Part shown: piece after piece, positions 7,941-15,577 of the stretch | Numbering within the stretch: position 1 is the stretch's first letter | How the letters are laid out: the number at the start of each line of letters is the position of its first letter | NCBI GenBank assembly: GCA_041821185.1 | Contig: JBGUBD010000016.1 | Location: 1 to 64,000, forward strand | From: Phycisphaerales bacterium AB-hyl4 | Lineage (GTDB): Bacteria; Planctomycetota; Phycisphaerae; Phycisphaerales; Phycisphaeraceae | Direction: 5' to 3' | DNA: 64,000 nt | Notes under the pieces: model-generated | Databases searched by the model: none | What the model saw: only the letters and a program-made list of their open reading frames with translations | What the model was told of the DNA's origin: nothing | Position numbers and translations under genes: made by a program

Positions 7941-8008
7941 GCCCACGGATAGCATCCGTGGGCTCCCCGCCTCCAAACTAGAAACTCGAAACCAGAAACC
8001 AGAAACTC
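7941..8008. repeat. CCCACGGAT hairpin plus AGAAACC tail, 3' of dnaA
   Basis: A perfect palindrome, GCCCACGGAT-AGC-ATCCGTGGGC (7941-7963), is followed by AGAAACTCG/AGAAACC tandem units (7975-8008). The remaining gap to 8333 shows no ORF or further structure I can support. Confidence 0.8.
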
Positions 8009-8333
8009 CCCCTCCCCCTCCCATGCTGCGCCAATAAGCGTTTCCCCTCGTCCGCTCCCCTAAATGCTCATCCCATAAGCATTCCCATCATTCGCGCGAT
8101 CGTCAGTTCTCCGTTAACGTTCGCCCTCGCCACCGCTCACACCCGCTCTCACACCCCCTCCGCCGCGAATCCGCACGCGCCTGCCGCGCAAACCCCACCC
8201 GCCCACACCCACACGCGCCGCCGCTGGCATCGCCTTTGCATCACCATGCCTGCTTTACAACCCCCGCGCGATCCGCAACACCAACCCGCCCCGCGGATCG
8301 CCACAAACACCCACCCCAGAAGGACAGGCAAAC

Positions 8334-9170
8334 ATGACACACGGCTACCTCATCGACATGGACGGCGTCATCTATCGCGGTAACGAACTCATCCCCGGCG
8401 CTGCCGAGTTCGTCCGCGAACTGCTCGCCCGGGACATCCCCTTCGTCTTCCTCACCAACAACAGCCAGCGCACGCGACGCGACGTCGTCTTCAAACTCAA
8501 ACGCATGGGCATCACCATCGACGAGTCACACGTATTCACCTGTGCCATGGCCACCGCGCGATTCCTCGCGTCGCAAAAACCTGACGGCACCGCCTACGTC
8601 ATCGGCGAAGGCGGACTCATGTACGCCCTCCACGCCAACGGCTACGCCGTCGTCGATCACGACCCCGACTACGTCGTCGTCGGCGAAGGACGAACCATCA
8701 CCTTCGAAATGATGGAAAAAGCCATGAACATGATCCGCGACGGCGCGAAACTCATCGCCACCAACATCGACCCAAGCTGCCCCACCGCCAACGGCAGCGT
8801 ACGGCCCGGCTGCGGCGCAATCGTCGCCATGCTCGAATCCGCCACCGGCAAGCAAGCCTTCTCCGTCGGCAAGCCCAGCCCTGTCATGATGCGCGCCGCC
8901 CGCACCGAACTCGGCCTCCGCACCGAACAGACCATCATGGTCGGCGACACCATGGAAACCGATATCCTCGGCGGCGCACAAATGGGCTACCACACCGTCC
9001 TAACCCTCACCGGCGGAACACGACGCGAAGACCTCCCCAACTACGCCTACCAACCCGAACGCATCGTCGACTCCATCGCCGACCTCCTCAAAACCATCGA
9101 CCAGGCCCCCGCAACCCCCGAAGTCCCCAAAAAAACCAGCAAAACCCCAACCCCCGCCACCGCCGCATAA
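8334..9170 (+). CDS. HAD-IIA family phosphatase, NagD-like
   Basis: This 278-residue HAD-superfamily hydrolase has motif I DMDGVIYRG (nucleophile Asp9, acid Asp11), motif II FLTNNSQRTR, the substrate-binding Lys in SVGKPSP and motif IV MVGDTMETDI. The C2-type cap between motifs II and III is typical of NagD/phosphoglycolate phosphatases, which dephosphorylate small phosphometabolites in the cytoplasm. A Pro/Thr/Lys-rich tail of about 25 residues (APATPEVPKKT...) is unusual. AAGGA precedes the ATG. It lies alone between repeat-bearing gaps. The substrate cannot be named. Confidence 0.9.
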   Translation: MTHGYLIDMDGVIYRGNELIPGAAEFVRELLARDIPFVFLTNNSQRTRRDVVFKLKRMGITIDESHVFTCAMATARFLASQKPDGTAYVIGEGGLMYALHANGYAVVDHDPDYVVVGEGRTITFEMMEKAMNMIRDGAKLIATNIDPSCPTANGSVRPGCGAIVAMLESATGKQAFSVGKPSPVMMRAARTELGLRTEQTIMVGDTMETDILGGAQMGYHTVLTLTGGTRREDLPNYAYQPERIVDSIADLLKTIDQAPATPEVPKKTSKTPTPATAA

Positions 9171-9182
9171 CCCCCCATTGAA

Positions 9183-9245
9183 GCCCACGGATTCCATCCG
9201 TGGGTTCTCCTCCCCAAACCAGAAACCACAAACCAAAAACCAGAT
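9183..9245. repeat. CCCACGGATT hairpin plus AGAAACC tail, 3' of the HAD gene
   Basis: Palindrome GCCCACGGATT ... ATCCGTGGGT (9183-9205) is followed by AACCAGAAACC/ACAAACC units (about 9217-9245). It begins 12 nt after the HAD stop codon and could act as a transcript end, although it lacks a U-tract. Confidence 0.8.
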
Positions 9246-9331
9246 ACCCCCACACCATGCGCACCCCCACGCCGCCCCGCCCCATGAGTAACAAGTGATC
9301 GGCCACCGGAAACCGCCCCGCAGCGCGTGCA

Positions 9332-9461
9332 GGTGCACCCCATGCACGGACAGGCTCACGCGCAGCTTAACGGAGCGTTCCCACCTGCCGACTCGACCGG
9401 GACCACCTGCGACAAAACAGGTGGCTTGGTGCATCCTCTACCTGTCCGGACCCGGTGCACC
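9332..9461. other. candidate structured RNA or regulatory element of unknown identity
   Basis: Nested complementary blocks define an extended hairpin: GGTGCACC (9332-9339) with GGTGCACC (9454-9461), CGGACAGG (9347-9354) with CCTGTCCG (9441-9448), and an apical stem CCACCTG (9403-9409) with CAGGTGG (9418-9424). A second CCACCTG at 9381-9387 could compete for the same partner. No ORF or known RNA consensus (4.5S, 6S, tmRNA, RNase P) is recognisable on either strand. Strand is undetermined. Confidence 0.4.
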
Positions 9462-9589
9462 GCGACCCCACGCTCTCCCGCCCTCACTCGGCAGTCGCCA
9501 GCAACTTGTTTGATGTATTGCAACCCCACGCCCCGGCGCGATACCCTCGCGCCGGCGGCCTTTCACATGCCCATCGCCCCCCCATCAAA

Positions 9590-9612
9590 GCCCACGGATA
9601 GCATCCGTGGGT
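9590..9612. repeat. CCCACGGAT hairpin, 3' of fabF
   Basis: Perfect palindrome GCCCACGGAT-AGC-ATCCGTGGGT, in the short gap just beyond the fabF stop codon. The arm and loop sequence matches the copy at 7941, but the AGAAACC tail is absent. Confidence 0.78.
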
Positions 9613-9636
9613 CTCTAAAGACCATCCCCGCACCCA

Positions 9637-10941
9637 TCACGCGCGCTTCACAACCAGCGTGTCATTCTGCCCACCGAACCCGAAGCTGTTGGACAGACAA
9701 ACATCAACCTTCGCATCGCGAGCCTTATGCGGCACGTTATCCATCCCCGCAAAATTCGGGTCTTGCGTATCAAGGTTGATCGTCGGCGGAACCTTCTGAT
9801 CACGCAGCGCAAGAATGCAGGTGATCAACTCCACCGCGCCCGCCGCCGCGATGAGGTGGCCCATCATGCTCTTGATGCTCGACATCGGGATGTTGCCCGC
9901 GTCTTCGCCGAACACGCCGCGCACCGCTTTGGTTTCGATCGAGTCGTTCTCTTTCGTGCCCGTGCCATGCGCCGAGATGTAATCAATATCCGTCGGCTGA
10001 AGCCCCGCATCCGTCAGCGCATGCTTCATCGAAACAATCGCACCGCGGCCCTCCGGCTCAATGTCGGTAATGCGATACGCATCCGCCGAGCTGCCATAAC
10101 CCACCACCTCCGCCAACGGCGTCGCGCCGCGAGCCTCGGCGTGTTCGAGCGTTTCGAGAATGAGCATGCCCGCACCTTCGCCGAGCACGAACCCGCCACG
10201 GTCGGCACTGAACGGTCGGCTGGCGGACTTGGGATCTTCGTTATACGTCGACAACGCGGTCAGGCGGTTGAAGCCCGTCACGCCGAAGGGGTGGATCATC
10301 GTGTGAGCCCCGCCGGAGATCATCACGTCCGCATCGCCTCGGCGGAGGATGCACGTCGCCTCGCCGATGGCTTGCGTCGACGCGGCGCAGGCGGTGAGGC
10401 AGTTGTACGCCGGGCCATACGCTTCAAACTCCATCGCGAGATGGGCAAGCGGCATGTTCGGCTCCTGCTCGATCTCGCGCAGTGCGGCCATGCTCCTGGT
10501 CGCACGTTTCGCCCACTTGTCCGCTTCGACAAGCTTGGTTTCGTCGTTCCAGCCGGCGACCGCCGCGGCGACATAATTGTCGAAATCCAGCGAGCCTTCG
10601 CCCGAGCCGAGGTAGATGCCCAGTCGATCGCGATCGAGCTTGTCATGCTTGTCCAGCCCGGCCGTCCGCCACGCCTGGCCCGCCGCGCCGAGAGCGAATT
10701 GCGTGTTCAGTCCGATGGTCTCGTGCACGTCGGCATGCTGCACGAACTGGCGATAGTCATAGTCCTCGCTGACCTCCGCTGCGAATGTGGTCGGGAAGGT
10801 CGAAGCGTCGAAATGCTTCGTGCGGTCAACGCCACACTCGCCGCGCAGCAGTCGCTGCCAGACGGTTTCGATCTCCCAGCCCAGCGGCGTGACCCAGCCG
10901 ATGCCGGTGATGACAACGCGATGTTGATTGGTGTTGCTCAT
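9637..10941 (-). CDS. fabF: beta-ketoacyl-ACP synthase II (KAS II)
   Basis: This 434-residue condensing enzyme has an intact catalytic set: Cys185 in LTACAAST, His325 in AHGTGT, Lys357 in SSIKSMMGH and His362. KAS II extends acyl-ACP with malonyl-ACP in fatty-acid or polyketide synthesis. It lies 39 bp downstream of a homologue in which the Cys and both His are substituted, forming a two-gene minus-strand operon. No ACP, ketoreductase or acyltransferase gene is in view. The pairing resembles KS-alpha/KS-beta systems, so this copy may serve a specialised chain rather than housekeeping lipid synthesis. Confidence 0.92.
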   Translation of the reverse strand: MSNTNQHRVVITGIGWVTPLGWEIETVWQRLLRGECGVDRTKHFDASTFPTTFAAEVSEDYDYRQFVQHADVHETIGLNTQFALGAAGQAWRTAGLDKHDKLDRDRLGIYLGSGEGSLDFDNYVAAAVAGWNDETKLVEADKWAKRATRSMAALREIEQEPNMPLAHLAMEFEAYGPAYNCLTACAASTQAIGEATCILRRGDADVMISGGAHTMIHPFGVTGFNRLTALSTYNEDPKSASRPFSADRGGFVLGEGAGMLILETLEHAEARGATPLAEVVGYGSSADAYRITDIEPEGRGAIVSMKHALTDAGLQPTDIDYISAHGTGTKENDSIETKAVRGVFGEDAGNIPMSSIKSMMGHLIAAAGAVELITCILALRDQKVPPTINLDTQDPNFAGMDNVPHKARDAKVDVCLSNSFGFGGQNDTLVVKRA

Positions 10942-10980
10942 GATTCGGGGTGCTCTTTCAACAAACGGTCGAGCCGTTAC

Positions 10981-12303
10981 TCACACGCGTCCCAACACAA
11001 TTGCTGCGTTCTGCCCGCCGACGCCGGTGGCGTAGCAGAGCACGTGGCGGAGCTCGGCCTTGCTCGCCGGGGCGTTGCCGGCGTTGAGGTTGCCGATCGG
11101 CTCATCGCAATTGATCGCCGACGGCACGGTCTGCTCACGCATCGCCCGCGCCGCGAGGCAAAGGTCCAGCGCGCCCGCGCCGGCGCCTGCGTTGCCCGCG
11201 ACCGGCTTGGTCGAACGGATCGGCACGTCCGACAGCCGATCGCCGAACACCGTTTCGAGTGCCGACGCCTCGGCCGAGTCCCACACCGGCGAGCCGCAGC
11301 CGAAGGGCACGATCATGTCGATTTCGTCCGCCTTGATGCCTGCCTCATTAATCGCTCGGCGGATCGCCCCGGCAATCGCTCGGCCGTCGGGGTCGGGCTT
11401 GAGGTTGCGACTGGCACGATGCACCGTCTGACTCGCACCGAAGCCGGCCACCCGCGCGTAAGGCTCGCCGTCGCCGCCGCGCTTCTCGTAGCTTTCCACC
11501 GCTTCGATCACGAGGATGCCGCCGCCCTCAGCCGCGGCGCTGCCTGCGGCGTCGGAGCTGAACGGACGTACTGCCTCGGTCGGGCGATCGTTGTCGTCGA
11601 CGTTCAGTCGGCCGGTGTACTGCTGACGGAGGAAGGCCATCGGGTTGATCTTCGAGTCGGCCCCGCCGCAGAAGCACGCGTCCGCCATGCCACGCTGGAT
11701 CACGCGAAGCGACTCGCCCACGCTCAGCGGGCCCGACGCTTCGTTGCAGGTAATCGTATTGCTCGGCCCCTGCGCGTCGTGAATGATCGTCACATGGCAG
11801 GCGAGCATGTTCGGCAGATACTTCAGCAACCACAACGGGGTGAGGTGAAACATGCCCTCCTTGCCCCATTTGTGAATGTCGAACCTGCCTTGCTCGTCGG
11901 TCGCTTCAGTCAACGCCGCGGCGAGCTCGTCGAGGTCCGCGGCGATCAGGCCCGCACCGATGTGCGCCCCCACGCGGGCCGGGGCGTAGGTGGGCTCGGC
12001 GTCCGGGGCCGTGCCCTTGGTCGCGAGGCCGGCGTTGCGGGCGGCGAGGTCGGCACAGGCCACGGCGATCTCGATATCGCGGGCCATGACCTTGGTCGCC
12101 TTGCGGTAGGTCTTGGGCACGAAGTCGCGGACCTTGAGGTCGCGAACCTCGCCAGCGATTCGGCTATGAAACGCGCTGGCGTCGAACGCTTCGATCGGCG
12201 CGATCGCGGATCGGCCGTCGCGCCACGCGTCCCAGTTCGCGTCGATGCCCATGCCCAGGGCGCTGACCGGGCCGAGGCCGGTGATGATGACAGGTCTGCT
12301 CAT
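10981..12303 (-). CDS. catalytically inactive ketosynthase homologue (chain-length-factor-like)
   Basis: This is a 440-residue thiolase-fold KS homologue. Ungapped alignment with the neighbouring FabF from the GP...GE block places Glu188 (CNEAS) at the catalytic Cys, Phe334 (VPFGCGS) at the His of HGTGT and Asn371 (AGNAG) at the second His. Only Lys366 is kept. The fold core (PVIITGLGPVSALG, GGADSKINP, GGGILVIEAVE) is intact and there is no frameshift, so it is a conserved non-catalytic subunit rather than a decaying pseudogene. Chain-length factors are inactive KS partners that dimerise with an active KS. The ATG at 12303 opens with the conserved KS beta-strand; a longer reading to 12534 enters repeat DNA. 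Confidence 0.8.
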   Translation of the reverse strand: MSRPVIITGLGPVSALGMGIDANWDAWRDGRSAIAPIEAFDASAFHSRIAGEVRDLKVRDFVPKTYRKATKVMARDIEIAVACADLAARNAGLATKGTAPDAEPTYAPARVGAHIGAGLIAADLDELAAALTEATDEQGRFDIHKWGKEGMFHLTPLWLLKYLPNMLACHVTIIHDAQGPSNTITCNEASGPLSVGESLRVIQRGMADACFCGGADSKINPMAFLRQQYTGRLNVDDNDRPTEAVRPFSSDAAGSAAAEGGGILVIEAVESYEKRGGDGEPYARVAGFGASQTVHRASRNLKPDPDGRAIAGAIRRAINEAGIKADEIDMIVPFGCGSPVWDSAEASALETVFGDRLSDVPIRSTKPVAGNAGAGAGALDLCLAARAMREQTVPSAINCDEPIGNLNAGNAPASKAELRHVLCYATGVGGQNAAIVLGRV

Positions 12304-12476
12304 CGCGTTGGTCTGTTGCTCGTCGCCACAACGGCCTGCCGAACCCTCCGGCACGGCCGCGAGCGAGGTGAATGTCGAATAAACCGCTAGTGTAGCGGGC
12401 CGGGCGTACGAGGGCCAAAGACACTTCGAAGCCGAGCCCTGAGCGAGTCCGCGAGCGAAGGGCCGGGTCGGGCGGA

Positions 12477-12574
12477 TTTCTAATTGCTGATTGCTAATCG
12501 CTGCCAGAATCGGCGAGGGTTCCCAAATCAGCAATCAGCAATCAGCAATCAGCAATCAGCAATTAGCGATCAGC
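12477..12574. repeat. inverted array of AATCAGC repeats
   Basis: The left arm (12477-12501) carries TAATTGCTGATTGCTAATCG. The right arm (about 12524-12574) carries five tandem AATCAGC units ending in AATTAGCGATCAGCG. The arms are complementary. The array ends at the stop codon of the 76-residue-repeat gene. Confidence 0.8.
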
Positions 12575-12579
12575 GAGGG

Positions 12580-13563
12580 TCACTGGTAGTCGAACAGCGC
12601 GAGCTGCTGGGTGTTGTAGAGCTGCTTGGCTTCCCACTTGCGGTTGGGGATGAGGTCGTTGAGCAGCTTCAGCAGGGAGTTGTTGTAGTAGATGCTGAGC
12701 ATCGCGCCGCCGCCGGTTTCGCGGATCATCTCGCGGGTGAGGTTGTACCAGTCGTTCTTACGGCGGAAGCCTTGTTCCTTGCCCAGCCAGTCGAGGTAGC
12801 GTTTGCGGTTGTCCCACAGTTCCCAGTAGCCGTTGGGCACGCGGACGAACATCCACTCCAGCCATTCGCGGTCGGGGAACAACTCGCGGATGGCGTCGTG
12901 CGGCGAGCCGCCGGGGATGACGCGCAGCATGGCAGCGCCGTCGAATTCGAGGAAATGCCGCCGACGCAGCTGATACCAATGCTCCGGCTTGCGGTAGCCA
13001 AGCTGTTTGCCCAGCCAGCGCATGTAGCGTTTGCGATTTTCCGGATCGTGCCAGTAGCCTTGAGGCGTCGCCCGGAAGTTCCAGTGACGCCAGCGGATGC
13101 GGGGCTTGTACTCTTCGAGCGCCGCCATGGGCGAGTTGCGGTAGTAGATTGCCAGCAGGCCCGTGCCGCCGTGATTGCGGAAGTGTTCCTGCCGGAGGCC
13201 GTACCAGTCCTCGGCGGTCTTGAAGCGAAGCTTCTGGCCCAGCCAGTCCATGTACGCCCGGCGGTTCATGGGATCGCGCCAGTAGCTCTGCGGCGTGCTG
13301 CGCAGCATCCAGGGCAGCCAGTCGACATTGGGCTTGTAGTCGCGCAGCGCGGCGAGGGGCGAGTGGTTGTAGACGGTAGCCAGCAGCCCGCCGCCGTAGT
13401 TATCGAGGAAGGCCTGGCGGGTGAGTTTGTACCAGTGATCTTTCGTGCGGTAGCTCAGGCGTTTGCCGAGCCAATTCATATATCGCACGCGATTGGCGCG
13501 CACTCGCCAAAAACCGTTTGGCACTCGGCCGTTTACCCAAACCGATTGATTCAAAGCGTTCAT
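12580..13563 (-). CDS. uncharacterised protein of four 76-residue aromatic-rich repeats
   Basis: This 327-residue protein is built almost entirely of four tandem repeats with an exact 76-residue period. The anchor Trp of the G/S-[FY]-W motif is at 19, 95, 171 and 247; NR follows at 24, 100, 176 and 252; WLG at 31, 107, 183 and 259; WY at 44, 120, 196 and 272; a GG/DG turn near 57, 133, 209 and 285. Each unit reads roughly P-x-G-YW-x4-NRxxYMxWLG-x8-WY-x10-GGxxLL-x3-YxxSPxxAL-x3-P-x2-W. It has no signal peptide, TM segment or recognised catalytic motif and is strongly basic and aromatic, which would suit nucleic-acid or protein binding. I recall similar units in some eukaryotic algal and fungal proteins but cannot name a family. 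It sits alone between the dead KS and sufE. Confidence 0.8.
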   Translation of the reverse strand: MNALNQSVWVNGRVPNGFWRVRANRVRYMNWLGKRLSYRTKDHWYKLTRQAFLDNYGGGLLATVYNHSPLAALRDYKPNVDWLPWMLRSTPQSYWRDPMNRRAYMDWLGQKLRFKTAEDWYGLRQEHFRNHGGTGLLAIYYRNSPMAALEEYKPRIRWRHWNFRATPQGYWHDPENRKRYMRWLGKQLGYRKPEHWYQLRRRHFLEFDGAAMLRVIPGGSPHDAIRELFPDREWLEWMFVRVPNGYWELWDNRKRYLDWLGKEQGFRRKNDWYNLTREMIRETGGGAMLSIYYNNSLLKLLNDLIPNRKWEAKQLYNTQQLALFDYQ

Positions 13564-13671
13564 CCCCCCCGAAGGTCAGTCGACTCGTCCAAGGTACAAA
13601 TTTCGAACCGATGTCAGCATAGCGAATTTTACGTCGCTCACCAGTCCCAGACGCCGCTTGTTTGCAGTGTG

Positions 13672-14121
13672 TCAGGCTTGCGACGGGTCGGCCCGCTGCG
13701 CGGTGGCGCGGATGCGTTTGACCATTTCGTGCAGGCCGTTGCGCCGGGTCGGGCTCAGGTGTTCTTCGAGGCCAAGTCGGCCGAGCAAGCCTTCGATATC
13801 GAACGCGAGGATGTCGCTGGCGCGCTGGCCGGAGTAGATTTTGGTGAGGATGGCGATCAGGCCGTTGACGATGGCGGCGTCGGCCTCGGCGAGGAAGTGG
13901 ATGATGGGGGCGTCGCCTTCGGCGGGCTTTTCGATGCGGGGGACCATGTAGACGGTGGCCTGGCAGCCGTGCACGCGGTGGGCCTCGGTCTTCAGCGTCG
14001 GGTCGATCGGTTCGAGCTGCTTGCCGAGGTCGATGATGAAGCGGTAGCGGTCTTCCCAGTCTTCAAACAGGTCGAACGCTTCGGCGAGCTGCTCGGCTTC
14101 GGCGTGTTGGGTCGTATTCAT
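13672..14121 (-). CDS. sufE: SufE family sulfur acceptor
   Basis: This 149-residue SufE/YgdK-type protein has the conserved acceptor cysteine in VHGCQATVY (near residue 53), an N-terminal LGKQLEPIDP segment and the C-terminal GLGEHLSPTRRNGL-like helix (here GLEEHLSPTRRNGL). SufE takes persulfide sulfur from the SufS cysteine desulfurase and delivers it for Fe-S cluster assembly. It lies 77 bp downstream of sufS on the same strand, so the two form an operon. The SufBCD scaffold is not in the window. Confidence 0.93.
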   Translation of the reverse strand: MNTTQHAEAEQLAEAFDLFEDWEDRYRFIIDLGKQLEPIDPTLKTEAHRVHGCQATVYMVPRIEKPAEGDAPIIHFLAEADAAIVNGLIAILTKIYSGQRASDILAFDIEGLLGRLGLEEHLSPTRRNGLHEMVKRIRATAQRADPSQA

Positions 14122-14198
14122 GCGGACAGTTTCACGGCGCGGGTATCAGGTTGCAAGTTGGGGCGGGGCGGTGGCACTTGCAACGCGTGGGGTGGGCG

Positions 14199-15446
14199 TC
14201 ATACAAACTCGCGGACTTTTTCCAGGCCGACGACGAGGGCGTCGATGTCAGCCTTCGTATTATAGACCGCCAGCGACGCGCGGATGGTGGCGGGGATGCC
14301 GTAGCGGTCCATCACCGGTTGGGCGCAGTGGTGGCCGGTGCGGACGGCGATGCCCTGGCGGTCGAGGATCGTGCCCGCGTCGAGCGGGTGGGCGAAGTCG
14401 AGCGTGAACGAGAGCACGGAGGCCTTTCGCTCGGCGGTGCCGATGAGTTTCAAGCCCTTGACCTGCGAGAGCTGTTCGGTGGCGTAGGTGAGCAGCTCGT
14501 GTTCCCACATGGCGATGTTCGCCAGGCCGACGGTCTGGTCGACATAGTCGATGGCGGTGGCGAGGGCGATGCCGCCGGCGATGTTGGGCGTGCCGGCTTC
14601 GAAGCGGTAGGGCGGGTCGTTGTAGACCGTGCCGTCAAAGGCGACGGATTTGATCATGTCGCCGCCGCTTTGGTAGGGGGGCATTTCTTCGAGCAGTTCG
14701 AGTCGGCCGTAGAGCGCGCCGATGCCGGTGGGGCCGTAGATCTTGTGGCCGGAGAAGGCGAGGAAGTCGCAGTCGAGCTGCTGTACGTCGACGCCGAGGT
14801 GTGGCACGGACTGCGCTGCGTCGACGAGGACTTTCGCGCCGACGGCTTTGGCTTTGCGGGTGATGGTCGCGACGGGGTTGATCGTGCCCAGGGCGTTGGA
14901 CATCTGGACGATGCCCAGGAGCTTGGTTTTTTCGGTGAGCAGCTCGTCGAGCTTGTCCATGTCCAGCTGGCCGTGGTCGTCGATGGGGATGACCTTGAGC
15001 GTCGCGCCGGTCTGCTGGCAGGCGATCTGCCAGGGGACGATGTTGCTGTGGTGCTCCATGTGGGAGATGAGCACTTCATCGCCGGGGGCGAGGTTGGCTC
15101 GGCCCCAGCTTTGGGCGACGAGGTTGATCGCTTCGGTCGTGCCGCGGGTGAAGATGATCTCGCGGTCGGTGCGTGCGTTGAGAAACTGGGCGACGCGCGT
15201 GCGGGCGCCTTCGTACGCCTCGGTCGCGCGCTCGGCGAGAGCGTGGATGCCGCGATGGATGTTGGCGTTGTCTTCGCGATAGTAGCGGTCGATCGTGTCG
15301 ATGACAGCTTCGGGCTTTTGGGTGGTCGCGGCGTTGTCGAGATAGACCAGCGGCTTGCCATGCACCTGCTGGTGGAGGGCGGGGAACTCGGCGCGGATGC
15401 GCTTGTGATTGAGCGCGATGGATTGTTGGGGGGTCATTTGCTGCAT
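14199..15446 (-). CDS. sufS: cysteine desulfurase SufS
   Basis: This 415-residue group II cysteine desulfurase has the N-terminal LDNAATTQKP, the PLP-binding Lys in FSGHKIYGPTG, and the catalytic Cys in RTGHHCAQP near residue 367. It converts L-cysteine to alanine and passes persulfide to SufE, encoded just downstream. The length and motif order are normal for SufS. The start at 15446 (MQQMTPQQ) is plausible; a second Met follows three codons later. The pair supplies sulfur for the Fe-S proteins of the cell, including the ferredoxins in this window. Confidence 0.95.
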   Translation of the reverse strand: MQQMTPQQSIALNHKRIRAEFPALHQQVHGKPLVYLDNAATTQKPEAVIDTIDRYYREDNANIHRGIHALAERATEAYEGARTRVAQFLNARTDREIIFTRGTTEAINLVAQSWGRANLAPGDEVLISHMEHHSNIVPWQIACQQTGATLKVIPIDDHGQLDMDKLDELLTEKTKLLGIVQMSNALGTINPVATITRKAKAVGAKVLVDAAQSVPHLGVDVQQLDCDFLAFSGHKIYGPTGIGALYGRLELLEEMPPYQSGGDMIKSVAFDGTVYNDPPYRFEAGTPNIAGGIALATAIDYVDQTVGLANIAMWEHELLTYATEQLSQVKGLKLIGTAERKASVLSFTLDFAHPLDAGTILDRQGIAVRTGHHCAQPVMDRYGIPATIRASLAVYNTKADIDALVVGLEKVREFV

Positions 15447-15519
15447 GTCTACCTCCCGGCATGATAGCAGCGCGCGGGGGGGTAATTCTTCAGGGGGCGT
15501 TATGGGGGAGGGGGCTGAT

Positions 15520-15577
15520 CTCTAATTTCTAATTGCTGATTTCTGATTTCTAATTTCGAATTTCGGATTTCGGATTT
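15520..15577. repeat. AATTTCTAATTTCGGATTT tandem repeat
   Basis: Iterated TCTAATTTC, TGATTTC and GAATTTCGGATTTCGG words abut the stop codon of the GGDEF gene at 15578. It belongs to the same family as 1371, 16695 and 31361. Confidence 0.75.

Noticed and set aside
9300..9480. 4.5S/SRP RNA or 6S RNA identity for the long hairpin
   Set aside because: The SRP GGAA-loop motif and the conserved 6S bubble sequences are absent on both strands, so only an unnamed element is reported.
9727..12390. An 887-codon open frame on the plus strand
   Set aside because: It is antisense to the two ketosynthase genes, rich in His/Arg/Ala with no family motifs, and explained by GC-rich codon bias.
12477..12574. 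CRISPR-like array of AATCAGC repeats
   Set aside because: Repeat unit is 7 bp with no spacers and there are no cas genes.
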